Shown here piece after piece: positions 46,389 through 58,250 of a DNA stretch of 64,000 nucleotides (position 1 is its first letter; every line of letters begins with the position of its first letter). Position numbers and translations under genes: made by a program. The notes under the pieces are model-generated. The model saw nothing but the letters and a program-made list of their open reading frames with translations, was not told where the DNA came from and did no database searches. Origin of the DNA: Chionis minor (lineage: Eukaryota; Chordata; Aves; Charadriiformes; Chionididae); assembly GCA_013398295.1 (NCBI GenBank), contig VZSF01010482.1:186001-250000 (forward strand), written 5' to 3'.

Positions 46389-49300
46389 TTTTGCTGTTAG
46401 CCTGTTACCTTGAAATCACTCTTCTGTCAGGTGAAAGTAAAATGTAAATGTGTTTATTTACAACTCCCAAAACAGACCACACAGTTTAAAAAGATGCACG
46501 CATAGAAATGCTGAAGTCTTTCTGCATCCATTCTAGTAGAGCCAGAGAGATTCAAAGCTTCCCATCAAAATATATTCACTTCTCCTCCAAAAGCCTAATT
46601 ACCTTTAAATGTTTCAAAAGGCAGTCTTGCTGCTCTTCCAGTGAAAACAAGCACTCTCACTCGGAGATGTAAATGTCAATGCACTAGACCAATGTGTCGC
46701 ATCCTGTTCTCGACTTGACTAAATCAGCAACTCCTTCACTCAGTGAGGGTTAAATCCTTTCCCCTCCCCCCCAAAAAATTATGCAGTGTGACTCATCTTC
46801 ACTGCAAGTGTCTCTGTCTGCTAAATGGCGTATTTTATTTCACTCCAAGCCTTAACGAACACACTTACAACGAGCATCTGCTAGGGACAAACATGGGTAG
46901 TTCATTAATCAGTCTTGATTGAGACCAGACTCTGCACTCATTGACTAGTGCGCCAAAGGGTTGTAGGGGTTCCACCGTGACATCTTCTCTTTTCAGGACT
47001 ACAGGAACAGTCTTATTTCCTACTTGCTCCAGGCTGTAGCCCTGTGTTCCTGCCCGCCTCCCGCTCCCTGACAGCGACAAAAGAGTGAGCAAGTGATAAG
47101 TGCATGGGAAAGGTGCAGTGAGAGACTGATGTCCATTTGCAGGGTAGGTGCTTGGCTATCAGGAAGGCAGCCAAGGCATATAGGAAGGGGGAAAGAGGAT
47201 AATAATAAGTACTGGAGGGGATGGTGCTCATTCCTCAGGCTGCCTTCAAGCAGCCTCTTTTAGCTAAGACTGCATCTCCTTGGTTCGTGGGGATCTGTGA
47301 GCTCTGACCACCATTGCAACCCAGCTTCTTCTCTGTTTTGGAAAGTTAGTTGTGGGAGTTTTTGTTCTTCTTCAGAGAAGCAGATACTCCCAAGCCTTCT
47401 CTTAGAGCGAAACTTATTTTCACGCAAAGGGAAAACACCTGGTATTAAACGAAGTGCTCTCAAATGTGACATTTGGGAGGGACACTGGCAGAAGAAGGCC
47501 TGGACCAAGTTATTTGAGACCTTGCCAAGGTGATTAAGCCATCTTGACACGTTTGTAACCGGCTGACCTTTGTCCTTTAAAGACTCACTCCACTGCCTTT
47601 CTCTAGATCTGTGTTGGGCGTGAAAGTACTCCAGATGCTAACTCCCTCCGCAGCATGCTGAAGGCCTCTCCCCAAATTTTCTTCCACTCATCACAAACTT
47701 CCTCTCAGTGAAGACATATCCACCAATCCCTCTCCTTTCATTCTGCCTGCAACTGCCAGTTACAAGCATAATAGGGATGCCTTGCCAGATCTCCTCGCAA
47801 TTTGTTCTGTCTTTCAAGAAGCACAGCCTTTTTTAAAAGCCCCTCTCAAGTTCAATGGAAGAGTCAGCAGCTATCTGCGTCCCTGGCACAGGCAAGGGTA
47901 CTTGCCGGGGCAAGGCTGTCTAGCCAACATGCATAAAATTGCAACAGACTCTCCAAAACCTCTTATCAGAAACAGATTAATTTGCTGTATTCTTTTCCAA
48001 GGTCATTTTTTAAACTGCCTGCTGGAGGGAGACCTTGCTAGCAAGTTACTCTCATCTCCTGCTGGAACCAAAGCTCTATGTTTTCCTTCAGCAGTCCCCC
48101 ACTTGATTGCTCTCCCTGTAGAAATTACACCCCTTTATCCGAGGCTACCATGCTCAGCTTTCTCAAGCCCAAGTCGACCAAGCTTGTGGGGCCATAGTAG
48201 ATACCCTGTGGAATCAGGAGGGCTGCACGCAGATGCAGGAGCGCCTCTCTGTGCAAGACAGCTCAGCATTCCCATCTCTGCCCCAGTTAGATGGATGAAA
48301 CAAGGACCGTTACAATTCTGCAATGAGGGGAAGCTCAGAGTTATTTTATTTTCTTGGATTAAATTCACATCTCCTCTGGCCTTTGTCTACATAAAAGCTG
48401 TTTTGAAAGACAACTTCTTGATTTGGAATGATGAGGTCGCATCAAGCAGCACATTCATGTACTACTGAACTATTTCTCAATGGAAGATACACCTTCATCA
48501 GGACCGTCAGCCCCATGGCACAATGCAATTAACTCAGCCTGTTGTCTTGCATCTCTTCACTCTTACACGGGTTCTCCAACTGTGTTCCCTCAGTGACTGC
48601 AACAGTTCTCCCTAATTTGCACCAGGAGGAGAAAGACACACAGACTTACCATTTCCAAAAAGAATGGAATAGCATTCCTAGCAAAATGTAGCACAACATG
48701 GTCTTGGTCCCACAGGGACAATTTTAAGGGAACCTTCCTTATGTGTTTATGGTGCTCCTCACACCACAGCTTCCTTCTTCACCTAGGGCCACAAGAGAAT
48801 GATGTTGTTAAAAGCTAAATACTGCACTTCCTGGTGTTACCTCCAGCTACCTCTGGCCTCTCTGTAAAGGAAGGCCAGTGAGTTGACCACTGAGTAAGAG
48901 GATGCGAGGTAGTTTAGCAAGCCACATCTGATTTTCCCATCTCCTGGTGTAGTGCAGCATGTTGGAGTTTGGTCCAGTCTGTGCACTGAATTCCATACCT
49001 CTTTGCTTTTCCTTTACAATTCTGTCGCAGTTAGCCAGATATCAACAGATAGGCCAGAAGTGAGCAATTGCCCTGTGCATGTGCTTCAGGAAGAGTCTAA
49101 TCCCTGCCCTAGCCAGTAAAAGCTTTTAGGATAAAACATCCAACAATGGGGAAAAAAAGCCAAATCTTAGCACGAGAAGAAAGCTGAGGCAAAATTCCCC
49201 ATAGCAGGCCATTTACTGCTCACACCCACTGCCCCTTAGACAGGAAACCTCTTAAAAGACCTCTGCTGATTCTGGCTCTTTGAGGCTCCATAGATGTACG

Positions 49301-50802
49301 TATATGCGTGTGAAGCAGAGAGAGGAGAGGCATGTCAAAGTGTTGCTTTGTCTCTACTGACGGTTGCAGACAGACCCGACACTTAGAGCATGAGATAGCA
49401 TCGCGCCCGATTTACATCAAAGCTACTGCTACCTCTTCTCCGCAAAGAAAAAAAAAGGCAGAATCCATTTCAGCTACTTAATTCTTGGCTGTAGGTACAG
49501 CAGAAAGCAGCATTCAAACCAAGGATAATCGTATCCAGAGAGAACCTGTAGAGTGATCTGTAGGTACTTATTGTTCAAAATGACCCTCCATTTTATGATG
49601 TCCTGTTACCACAAGGCCCTGAGCCCTATTGCTGGTAGCAGATGCGTTTACAGCCTTCCACACCTTCCTTCTACATTTGGACCATGTCATTGCACAGTTC
49701 CTAAACCTCCCTGGGATTCTTAAGCACTAGCAAAGACCTAGTACCATCGCGGGGGTGGAAGATGGTGAACCTCTCACATCTGCTTGTGTTACAGCAGTGA
49801 TGCTACTTCACCAGTAGGAAGCCCCAAGGAGAGGAAGGATGCAGGACCACTGCACTGTACGTGCTTCCCCTCACATGTGACATCTTCTGAGCTTTTACTA
49901 AGTTAACCTGTACATTCCTGTGCCTTCACTGTTGTAACATTGGCACTACTTTTTTTCTAGGCCATAAAGGCCTAAAATACAACTGTCTCCTTTTCAAAAA
50001 AAAAGCAGGTTTTCTTGGTTCATTTCCATAAAGCCCAATGCATTATGCATTATCTCATTCAAAGGTAAATAGTGGATACACACATGGATGAAAGATTAAA
50101 TCCTGGAAATTCTAAACAATTGGCAGGAGGCATAACCATGGCAAATTGATTCTGTTCTCCCTCTGCAAAAAAGAAATGAAAGAATATTTGTGCATTTTTT
50201 AAATTACATGTAAGATTTAAAGACATTTGGGGGTTGGTTTCTTTGATTGTTTAATTTTTTTAAATGAAAATACATAGTGATTATTGGAAAGTTCCTTGAG
50301 TTCAAAAGTTTTTTTAAAACAAAACCTTTGGCAACCTTGCTCATTGCTTGTCTACAGTATTATGAGCCGAAGTACCTGAATAACAATGCCTGCATCTATC
50401 ACAGCAATGATGTGCAAAGGCAAACAGAGCCACACAGATCTCCATGCAGAAAAGAAAAAAAAAAACCCTTAAAGAAAATTGTATTGCCCCAAAGAAAAAA
50501 GGTTAATTTAAATACGTAGGTGGTCTTGCTTGATTGGCTGGTTTTGTGTCAACCCTGACCCGACAGTAACGCCAGTCTTGCTCATCAAAGGGATTATGCT
50601 ACAGACTCCAGGGCTGAGTTTGTAGTCTATAGACTTTGCTGTATCTCGGTGCATTGCCTCTCATGGAGCTGTAGTTTGCTATCCGAAGGCATCAGTGAAA
50701 GCTCTTGCTGTCCTTATTGACCTTCATTTGGACTCAAAGTGGTTTAAGGTGTTGATGTACAGTCTGATCATGGAAATCTTTGTTTTCTGCCCCGCGTCCC
50801 AG

Positions 50803-50848
50803 CCTGGCGTCAGGAAAAGAGTTAGTGACAGCACCAGCCGTAAAGAAG
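50803..50848 (+). other. Possible micro-exon (low confidence)
   Basis: A strong acceptor (tgttttctgccccgcgtcccag, ending 50802) and a strong donor (AAG|GTAAGG at 50848/50849) enclose 46 bp. It is open in the frame starting at 50803 and would encode about 15 charged and serine-rich residues (core RKRVSDSTSRK). Small charged exons are common in neuronal and regulatory genes, but splice-site pairs of this quality also arise by chance. The peptide is not recognised and no neighbouring exon could be linked to it. Confidence 0.15.
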
Positions 50849-52338
50849 GTAAGGAGCTCCAAGCACACCAGGTACAGTTACCACTCTGCCTGCACAGATT
50901 TGATGCCAGGTTGATCAAACAGGGAGTTTCAGCAAATCTCTGCTCCTTCTCTACCCAGAACATTTAGTGCACTCAGTGCACAGCACTAGGAACAGACATG
51001 ATACAGGAAGCCTCCCTGCTGCAGCCTGTGTTATCTGCTATGGTGGCACTTCTCTTTTACGGCCACTGAGGCCAGACGAGGCTTTTTTCTGCCCCTGTTC
51101 ACTGCTAATTACATGTGACTGTACATGAGCATGCATGTGCATACAGGTATATATATGAGCTCATGCTGGCTGGAGGGGGGTGAGGAAGGTGCCTGTCAGA
51201 ACAAACATGCAGCCCCCATGCTAGCCTTTAAATCCTTTACCCTTTGCTAAAGACCACCTTGCTTTCCCACAGGCAGAAATGTGCTCCTGCACAGTGCCCT
51301 GGTCATCTGCAGCCTAATTCTCTCTGCATCTCACTTGATGAAGTCCCTTCCTTCCCTAAAATGAAGGAGCTATGAAGCAGTGTGGCATCCAGCACAAGTT
51401 CTAGATAACGGATCAGGGGAGCTTATGCTCACATGGTCACACTAGATCTCATTGTTATGTAGACTAAGACCAATATAAACTGTCCCATCCTCCCTTCCAC
51501 TTCCAGCCACACATTTTCTTTGCTCCTTCATGCTGGTGGTAGCATCTGGGTGGCCTAGCAGGAAGCTAGAACAGGGAACTCATCTAGCTGAAAACCAAAC
51601 ACTTTTTACTGAGACAACCCATTTCCAGACAACCATCAACGCTTACTCTTCCCTGTGGTTTCCAATGCTGTCCCATCTCCACAGGTTGGCACCTGTGCTC
51701 TTCTCTTCTGCGTATCACCTCAGTGACACTGCTGATGCATTCAACAACCAACCATGGCTCTGTACGTCTCCAGATAGCCCATATACTGATCCGCTCATGT
51801 TACCCTGGAAGGAATACCCCGGCCCTGTCCAGACAGAAGGGCAATCAAACACACATCACTCTAAGGCCACTGCTAATAAAACATTACCTGTACTGAGTAT
51901 GGATTCATGGTCTAGCTGTACCCCACAGCCTTTTGAAGTGGCTGAAGAGGGCACATAGTTCCTCTGTCCCCCATCTAGCCCCACAGAACACTGACTAGTT
52001 CCATGACCTCATGCTGTAGGATTTGAGTAACAGCTCTACTGCTTCATCCCACCTCTGTAAAGCTGACAACGAACACAAACTCACAACCTCAGCTTTCCTT
52101 CGTGCTGAGATTACCCGTCTATTCCCCGCAGCCCTGAGATCAGAGCAGGAAGGAGGAGTGCATCCGCAATTGCATTCCTCCAGAACAAGAAAGGAAGTGC
52201 AGGCTGGAGGAACAGCCACCAGCTGACACTGCTTGCCATCACGGGCATACTTGCTCACAACAAGGCTGAGGACACCATCTGCACCTTGAAAGTTTCCTTC
52301 TTTACTTATTCCCAGGGCAGGCCTACCCTCAGCCCTGC

Positions 52339-52382
52339 GTACATGCACACGCAGACACATGTGCACACACAAACACACACAG
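52339..52382 (+). repeat. Imperfect CA-rich microsatellite
   Basis: CACA steps interrupted by G, T and A over about 44 bp. An old, decayed (CA)n. Confidence 0.8.
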
Positions 52383-53189
52383 TGATCTACTCTTCTCTTG
52401 AGAGAAGACTGGAAAGACAGGCTGCTGGGGAAACAACCCATTTGGTTTTGTTTCTCCAGGTAGGTTTTCTGTGGTAGCAGAGCATCTCGCTACTCAGGTT
52501 TTGATTTCTGTCGGTTTTTATTGTCCATGTTGGACACGACCACCAGTAGACACAGTTCCAAGTTCATTAAAAAAGGTCAGAAAAGTAAAGAACCCTTTTT
52601 CCTCTGCCTTTTTCAGTCTTACAGTTGGCAGCAAGGCCTCATACAACCCCCTCTTCGAACTCTTACAAACACGGAGTTTGAACTTTTTCAGGCCTTTAAT
52701 ACCTAATTATAACTAGGACATTGGTCACATCTCAGCAAACAGAGCAGGTCTGTTCCTCACAGGTTTTCCTGGACACCACTGCGGTTGTATCAGGACTCAG
52801 AGCAGTTCCACCAGTGTTTGGGTTTCATCTGCCATTCCCAGAGGATTTCATTACTCCCTCAGAATGTTTTTTTCCTACCAAGATTTCACATTGCCAGATA
52901 AGTTCCTCTGTTGCCTGCCAGCGTTAGAGCCTCCCTGTCCCACAGCTATTGGATATAAAGTGGCAGAGAGGTGGGGTCTGTCTGATTGTTTTATTGTCAC
53001 TATGTTCAGGAGAATTTTTTTTTCTTTAGTCAGTATTCTTCTCATTGAAAAATGCTTTTTCCATTGTCCTGAAACGATTGTCGAATTCAGTGTGGATTTA
53101 CCAAATTGCTTTCCTGGAAAAAATGTCAGGATTATATTCACAAAGCTGAGAGGAAGACAGCCACTTTTTATTCACTCATAAAGGATGTG

Positions 53190-53435
53190 GGAGTCCTGGG
53201 TTTAATTTCCTCCTCTGCCTGGGGGAACTTGAACCAGCATCACTTGTCTCCCAGGAGAATACCAGAAGGTTGTGCTGTGCTGCATACTAAGGTGGGTTGT
53301 TCTTACTCCCCACCGTTGAAGTGTCCTGGTCTGTGCAGGTCTTTCTAGACCCTCAGCTGAGATCCTCACATGGAAAAGGCTCACCTGGCTTCCCCAATCT
53401 GTGCTAATGATTATTGGACTATTAAGGAACATGAA
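53190..53435 (-). mobile_element. Probable ancient tRNA-derived SINE remnant
   Basis: The segment contains, in order on the + strand, 'agtcctgggttt' (about 53191), 'ctctgcct' followed by 'acttgaacc' (about 53212-53234), 'tgtctcccaggagaa' (about 53246) and 'gctaatgattattggactatt' like text (about 53402-53422). This order resembles an old amniote retroposon whose minus strand carries a tRNA-like B-box (GGTTCAAGT) next to a 'loss of the open-reading, gained by copying' head. I infer a heavily mutated tRNA-derived SINE, inserted antisense and interrupted by about 100 bp of unmatched sequence. A MIR-type element is the main alternative. A short stretch just downstream could be mistaken for a retroviral RNase H end, which I reject. 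Confidence 0.4.
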
Positions 53436-56400
53436 AGTGCTGTCAACAGAGTGCTTCCACCAGGATCCCCCTGCTCTCATGGCTGTGACACTCTTCTGGG
53501 AAATCAGACGGGCAGACATGGCAGCAGAAGCAGCCATTGCACGTCCTGCACAAGCACTACATCGGGCAGACGCATATACTAAAGCTCACAAGGTAAAAAA
53601 ATACAGCTCAGCCTGCTAAAGAAAATTACTTGTACAGTCAGCACAAGTTAAAGATAGGAAGACCAAATTAGTTCAAACAGAAAGTCTTTCTGGTATCACC
53701 CAAAGGCAGTGCTCAGGTCAGGGCTGATATACAAGATGAATGCCAAAATCAACGGACCAAAACTGGTATGCCAGGAGCTAAACTTAACTGGTGGCTGCTG
53801 GCATGTTCTTCATCCTCTGGGGACATACATTTTGGTACTCACGACAGACTTGGTGAACATAATGTAGAAATCCTGACAGTTGTCATTGCCAAATTTGAGA
53901 CCTAAGTTACCACTGTGACACTGTTGGCACTTAGTTACCTGATCTGATCAGACTTTGCATTTAGTTTCCGGCCAGGAGACATACCAATGTCCTTGCTAGC
54001 TCCACCAACTTCAACTCAGTCCTGGAAACCTGTTTAAGATGAGATCTGGGGTCCTGATGTCACCCCTCTCTTAGTTGCTTTGTCATTTCCTCACACGGTT
54101 CTCTCCTTGTTCTCTCTCCTTCACCTTCTGTTTAATCAAATTGGCCTAGAGAGGAGGGGTTGTGCCACGCAGCAGTCAGGGAGACCCCTAAAAGCAAAGT
54201 CTGAACGAGGCAGACGCTGGCAGAAATTTCCTAGATCTCAGAGGGGCTAAGGCCAGGTATCGTGCTTGTCTTTTTCTAGCAGTGAGGCTGCAAGTCAACA
54301 CCAGAAAAGGAAGTCATATTTTTTGTCTTTGTTGTGCTTTTTTCTCCCCTTGCACATACGTGTGTCTTCAAGTGAGCAGAGCAGGATCCAAAAATGAGAA
54401 GTCACAACAGATCTGGCCTGTCTTGATGTGTGTCTTTCTTTCCCCAAGAACCGCTCCTGCTGCTATGAACTTAAATAAAGGGAGGGAAGCATTGCTATAA
54501 AAACTGTCGACAGCTAAGGGAAGAGAAATAATGGACGCTTTTAGAAAGGAAAGTCTTACTTAATACTTTATTTTTCAAGTGCTTAAACTGTTTTTCCTCC
54601 TTTTTGTGTATCTTTAATTAAAGGTTAAAAGACTTCTACCTGTGATCGTTTGCCATGGTAACCAAGTAGGCTGAGGCCTCTGAATTCAAAAACCCCAAAT
54701 CTTTTGAAGTGTTGGATGTTGCACAGTGTCGGGGTCGTGTTAGCATCTTCGACTCACAGAGCCAACTGCTTCCTCTGAAATGAACACGGCTGTGCCCTAA
54801 TGTCCAGGCCACTAGACTACAGAGGGACAGCCCTGTCACCTCCACACTCCCCCTTTGAATCTAGCTCCTTTCTCTCACTTCTCCTTTGGGTCCTTGAATG
54901 TTTCATTTTGAATTAAATGCAATTTTCATTATGAAACAAAGCTGTTTCTTTGCAGTTTGAGAGAAACAAAACCTAACCAAAATCTTCTGTTCCTACCGAG
55001 GTGATATTTTCTTCTTTCCTGCTGAACCAAACTGCACTTACTCATACCTTGCTGCTATTTTTAAGAGCGGGGGCCCAGCTATGTGCCATTCAGGGACACT
55101 GCTAAGACTTCAGCAGCAGAATATGTATCATAGTATTTTCTAGTTAGTTAAGAGAAATGACTGGCAAAGTCATTTTTGCAATGCGCGCTGTCTGTATCAA
55201 TGCACGTGTGTGTATTTATTACATTAGTCACCTCAGCTACTAGAATGACTCGCAATTAAGGTTGCAGTAGTACCTGAAATGTCACATTGCTTGTCTCTGT
55301 TCTGAAAGGGGCACTGTCTAACCAGATAAGGCAAAGAAAAACATATGAGGGCATGACCAGACTTATCCTTGTAACCACGCTACAGTGGCTAAAAATGCTA
55401 CCACACCTAGTAGAGAAATATCTTTTAGCTGAGGCAGTCACTGGCCACGTGCAAGCTCTCAATCTGTCGTGCTGCAAAGGAAGATGAGTTTCAGACGGGG
55501 AAGAAACTGACCCATTTCACTCTGCATTTGCTATAGACCAGAGGCACGTGCCCTTACAGTTCTCACCTCTCTTCTGTGAGGGAACCTTCTCCAGCCACAG
55601 TGGCACACAGTTCGCCAGTTACTGTATCATGACACACAGCATCACCTGAATATACGCTGAGTTTGAATGAGACGCAAGCAAGGCAATTAGCATAGGAGTA
55701 CCCACATAGCTGATGTGTTACACCAGTTTTGCCCGTAGACAGAGGCTGGTGTGAGTTTACATTTATCTCACGTGAAATGCAGAGCTGGGACCTGCCCCTC
55801 CAGCAGCATGTGGGCAGGTGGCCCCTGCTTGGGCGCCCCGGGAATTCCACGCTGCCTTCACTGCGGGTCTTTATGGGTCACATCCCAAGGCTCCAATGCT
55901 CCCTCTCTCTTTGTCTCTCCTGTGTATCTTCCATTGCATTCTCACTAGTAGAACAGTCCTGGGTTTTGTTTCCAGGGCCCTTTTCTTCATACTGCATTGA
56001 TGAACAATTCCATTTATTACTGTAAGCAGCTAAATCAATGAAATTAGGAAAGAACAATAGCACCGATAACTGACTGTTGGGATAGATGCACAGTATAGGC
56101 AAGCCATCCAACTTTCCCCTCATGCTCTTCTAAACTAACACAGGTGGTCAAATTGTGTGCCACAAAAACCGAACCGCATGTGTTTTCTTCAGAAGACTCA
56201 CTCACTTAAATCAGCAACTTAAAACAAAATTAAAGCCAAGTTTCTGTCCAGGAGAAGAAATGGCAGTGAGCTTACATTTGCTTCTATCCTTTCTTCTTCA
56301 AAGTTTTTCTGTTTCATAAATCACTCTCACCACAAAGGTTTTCATATTAAATGTAGAGAAAAGAACAAGATTATCTGCTTTGAATATCAGCGGACATACT

Positions 56401-57747
56401 AATTTGGACAGATTCTCATCTTCCAGATGCTGGAAGAGCTTCTATGGAACTATGCTGAAGTACTCAAGCCAAAGGTTTGGACATTTTTTTGAAAGAAGTA
56501 ATTGTGGTGACTTATATGCTAGTTCAGGCTGCTGTGTTGGTTTTGCATGAGACACAAACCTCTTTTAAATGTTTTTTCCAAAAAAGAAATATTGTCTTGT
56601 CAGTTCCATGAAGGCCTACTCTGCAAGGTTCTATGGCCAGCTGCTTCTTTTTTTTTTTTTTAATCCAATTCTCCAAATACTTGCTATCTTTCCTAAGCCT
56701 TTTAATTTGTATGTCATAGTATAAAATTTTCTGTGGTTGCAGAAGTCCTTATTGAATGTCAGCGGTACTCCGTGAAAACACCTGACTAAGTAGGAACCAT
56801 CTAACCCTTGGGAGTTATTGACTGCTGCCTCCAAGGGTGTAATTAACAAGTGGCAGAACTTGCCATGTGGGTCATGTTTTACAAGATCCCACAGTATTGG
56901 TATTGATTATGATTAGATTAGATTAGGTTGATGGTAAATGTTTATTTTAGTTATGAGATTTTCAGGCAAATAGTGAATATCCTGTCATGAGTACCACCAA
57001 GCACATTTTTAACACAAAACCAGTTTAAAATTATAGTTATAATAATCATATATATGCAAACCTTGAAGCATGTATATATATGCAAGAGACTGAGCATGCC
57101 AGAGAAAAGGCAGGTTCTTGTATTTAACACCTTACAAGCTAAAGGCACAAATGAGTTCAACACACTAAGAGGTAATTTCACATCAAAAAAAACAGCTTAT
57201 GGAAACCTCTGTTTTGTGCATGCCCGCCAGCTAATGGCACATGTATAGAGATGGCAGCAAATACAGCTGGGCTGGCACACCATGCGTTATTGCCTTCACA
57301 CTGATTCTAGGGAGACTTTCATAAACTTGTACAAGGGAGAATGTTTTTCAGTCCCTCAAAATATGTAGGTGTTTTTTTGAATCCTGAAAACTCCATGCAA
57401 CTGTCAGAAAATCTCTGTCTTATTCAACAAAGGTAGAGGAAGCCAAGATGATTTTGCTGCCCAAGCCGGAGTGTCTGTTGCCCTTTAGACGTGCTAGAAC
57501 ATCCGAGACATCTGCATACAGCTGCAGACATGACAGAGGACCTAACAGAGACCATGCCTTTGCAAAGCTACAGCTGAAAGGAATCCTGAAGTATCTCATA
57601 TATCTTTTGTTGCCTAAGGTTAGGCAGCTGAATCTCACACGGTTTTTATTTTCACATGCTACTTAAATTTTCTAATGTATTCTGACCCTTTTTTCTCCTC
57701 CCTGTCTTACTCTTACTTCCTCAGTAACAAAGTGGGCAAAGTTTAAC
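53436..57747. other. Non-coding, no gene seen
   Basis: AT-leaning unique DNA. A T-run at 56.65 kb. A 'tttctttccccaag' acceptor-like tract (about 54428-54448) is followed by an AATAAA word at about 54473, an isolated pair I do not interpret. Confidence 0.5.
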
Positions 57748-57821
57748 AGGAGGAGAGAGAGAGAAAGAAAGGAAGAAGGGAGGGAGGGAGGGAGAGAGAG
57801 AGGGAAGGAAGAAAGGAAGGA
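57748..57821 (+). repeat. 74-bp uninterrupted purine tract
   Basis: GA, GAAA, GGAA and GGGA steps run for 74 bases without a pyrimidine, including a (GGGA)n core at about 57778-57793. Such homopurine-homopyrimidine DNA can form intramolecular triplexes. Mirror symmetry is only partial. Confidence 0.95.
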
Positions 57822-58149
57822 CATTTCTTAATTTTAAAAAGTCCTTTCAGAATGGCAAAAATTTTTACAACAAAGCATTTTCCTCAGTTTAAAGTGACTT
57901 ACAGTTTTGTCTGATCCACTCTACCTACTAATGCCTGGAAAACTCTTCACATTATTTGTGAATGCTCTTTTCCCGAGTATAAATAACTGGCAGATTGATT
58001 CTAAAGCCTTGTTGTGCCATGAGCAATCAGATGATGGAAACAGTGCAGTGAAGCTTCTCACAATGTCAACCCAGGTTAGAGCCTCCTGCATGGTCTGGAA
58101 GACAAGTTAGAGGGCCATGAATGGTGATCCTGTTGCTGACCTCCCGAAT

Positions 58150-58250
58150 GGCCTCAGTTGCCCCACTTCATCTTCACTGGGATAGCAGGAAAGAGTAATG
58201 AACCCCAGTACAGTGTCATGAAGATTCATGTGAAGAATTATAACTGCAAG
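58150..58250 (+). repeat. Weak MIR-like segment
   Basis: The 'cctcagttgccccac' text at about 58152, followed by 'gggata' and a 'cagtgtcatgaagattcatgtgaa' type ending, recalls the 3' half of a MIR/CORE-SINE (ctcagtttccccat, ggggata, gtgaggatt). Similarity is short and gapped. It is listed only as a lead. Confidence 0.2.

Larger units (their letters stand above)
43631..49999. other. Non-coding, no recognised gene
   Basis: Apart from the CNE-like block at 44.33-44.53 kb, this is unique DNA. A plus-strand frame of 228 codons (47782-48468) is the longest in AT-balanced DNA in the window. It has no recognisable domain, and I see no promoter or splice signals that would define a gene. From 48.47 to 50.27 kb no frame reaches 60 codons. 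Confidence 0.5.
50000..53189. other. Non-coding, no gene seen
   Basis: Holds the possible micro-exon at 50803-50848 and a CA-rich microsatellite at 52.34 kb. A strong acceptor-like tract ends at 52616 with no donor to pair with. Confidence 0.5.

Noticed and set aside
53401..53620. Retroviral RNase H C-terminus (GN..AD.AA..AA look)
   Set aside because: The similarity needs a frame change, covers about a dozen residues, and no pol, gag, env or LTR sequence is recognisable on either side. The adjacent DNA fits an old SINE better.
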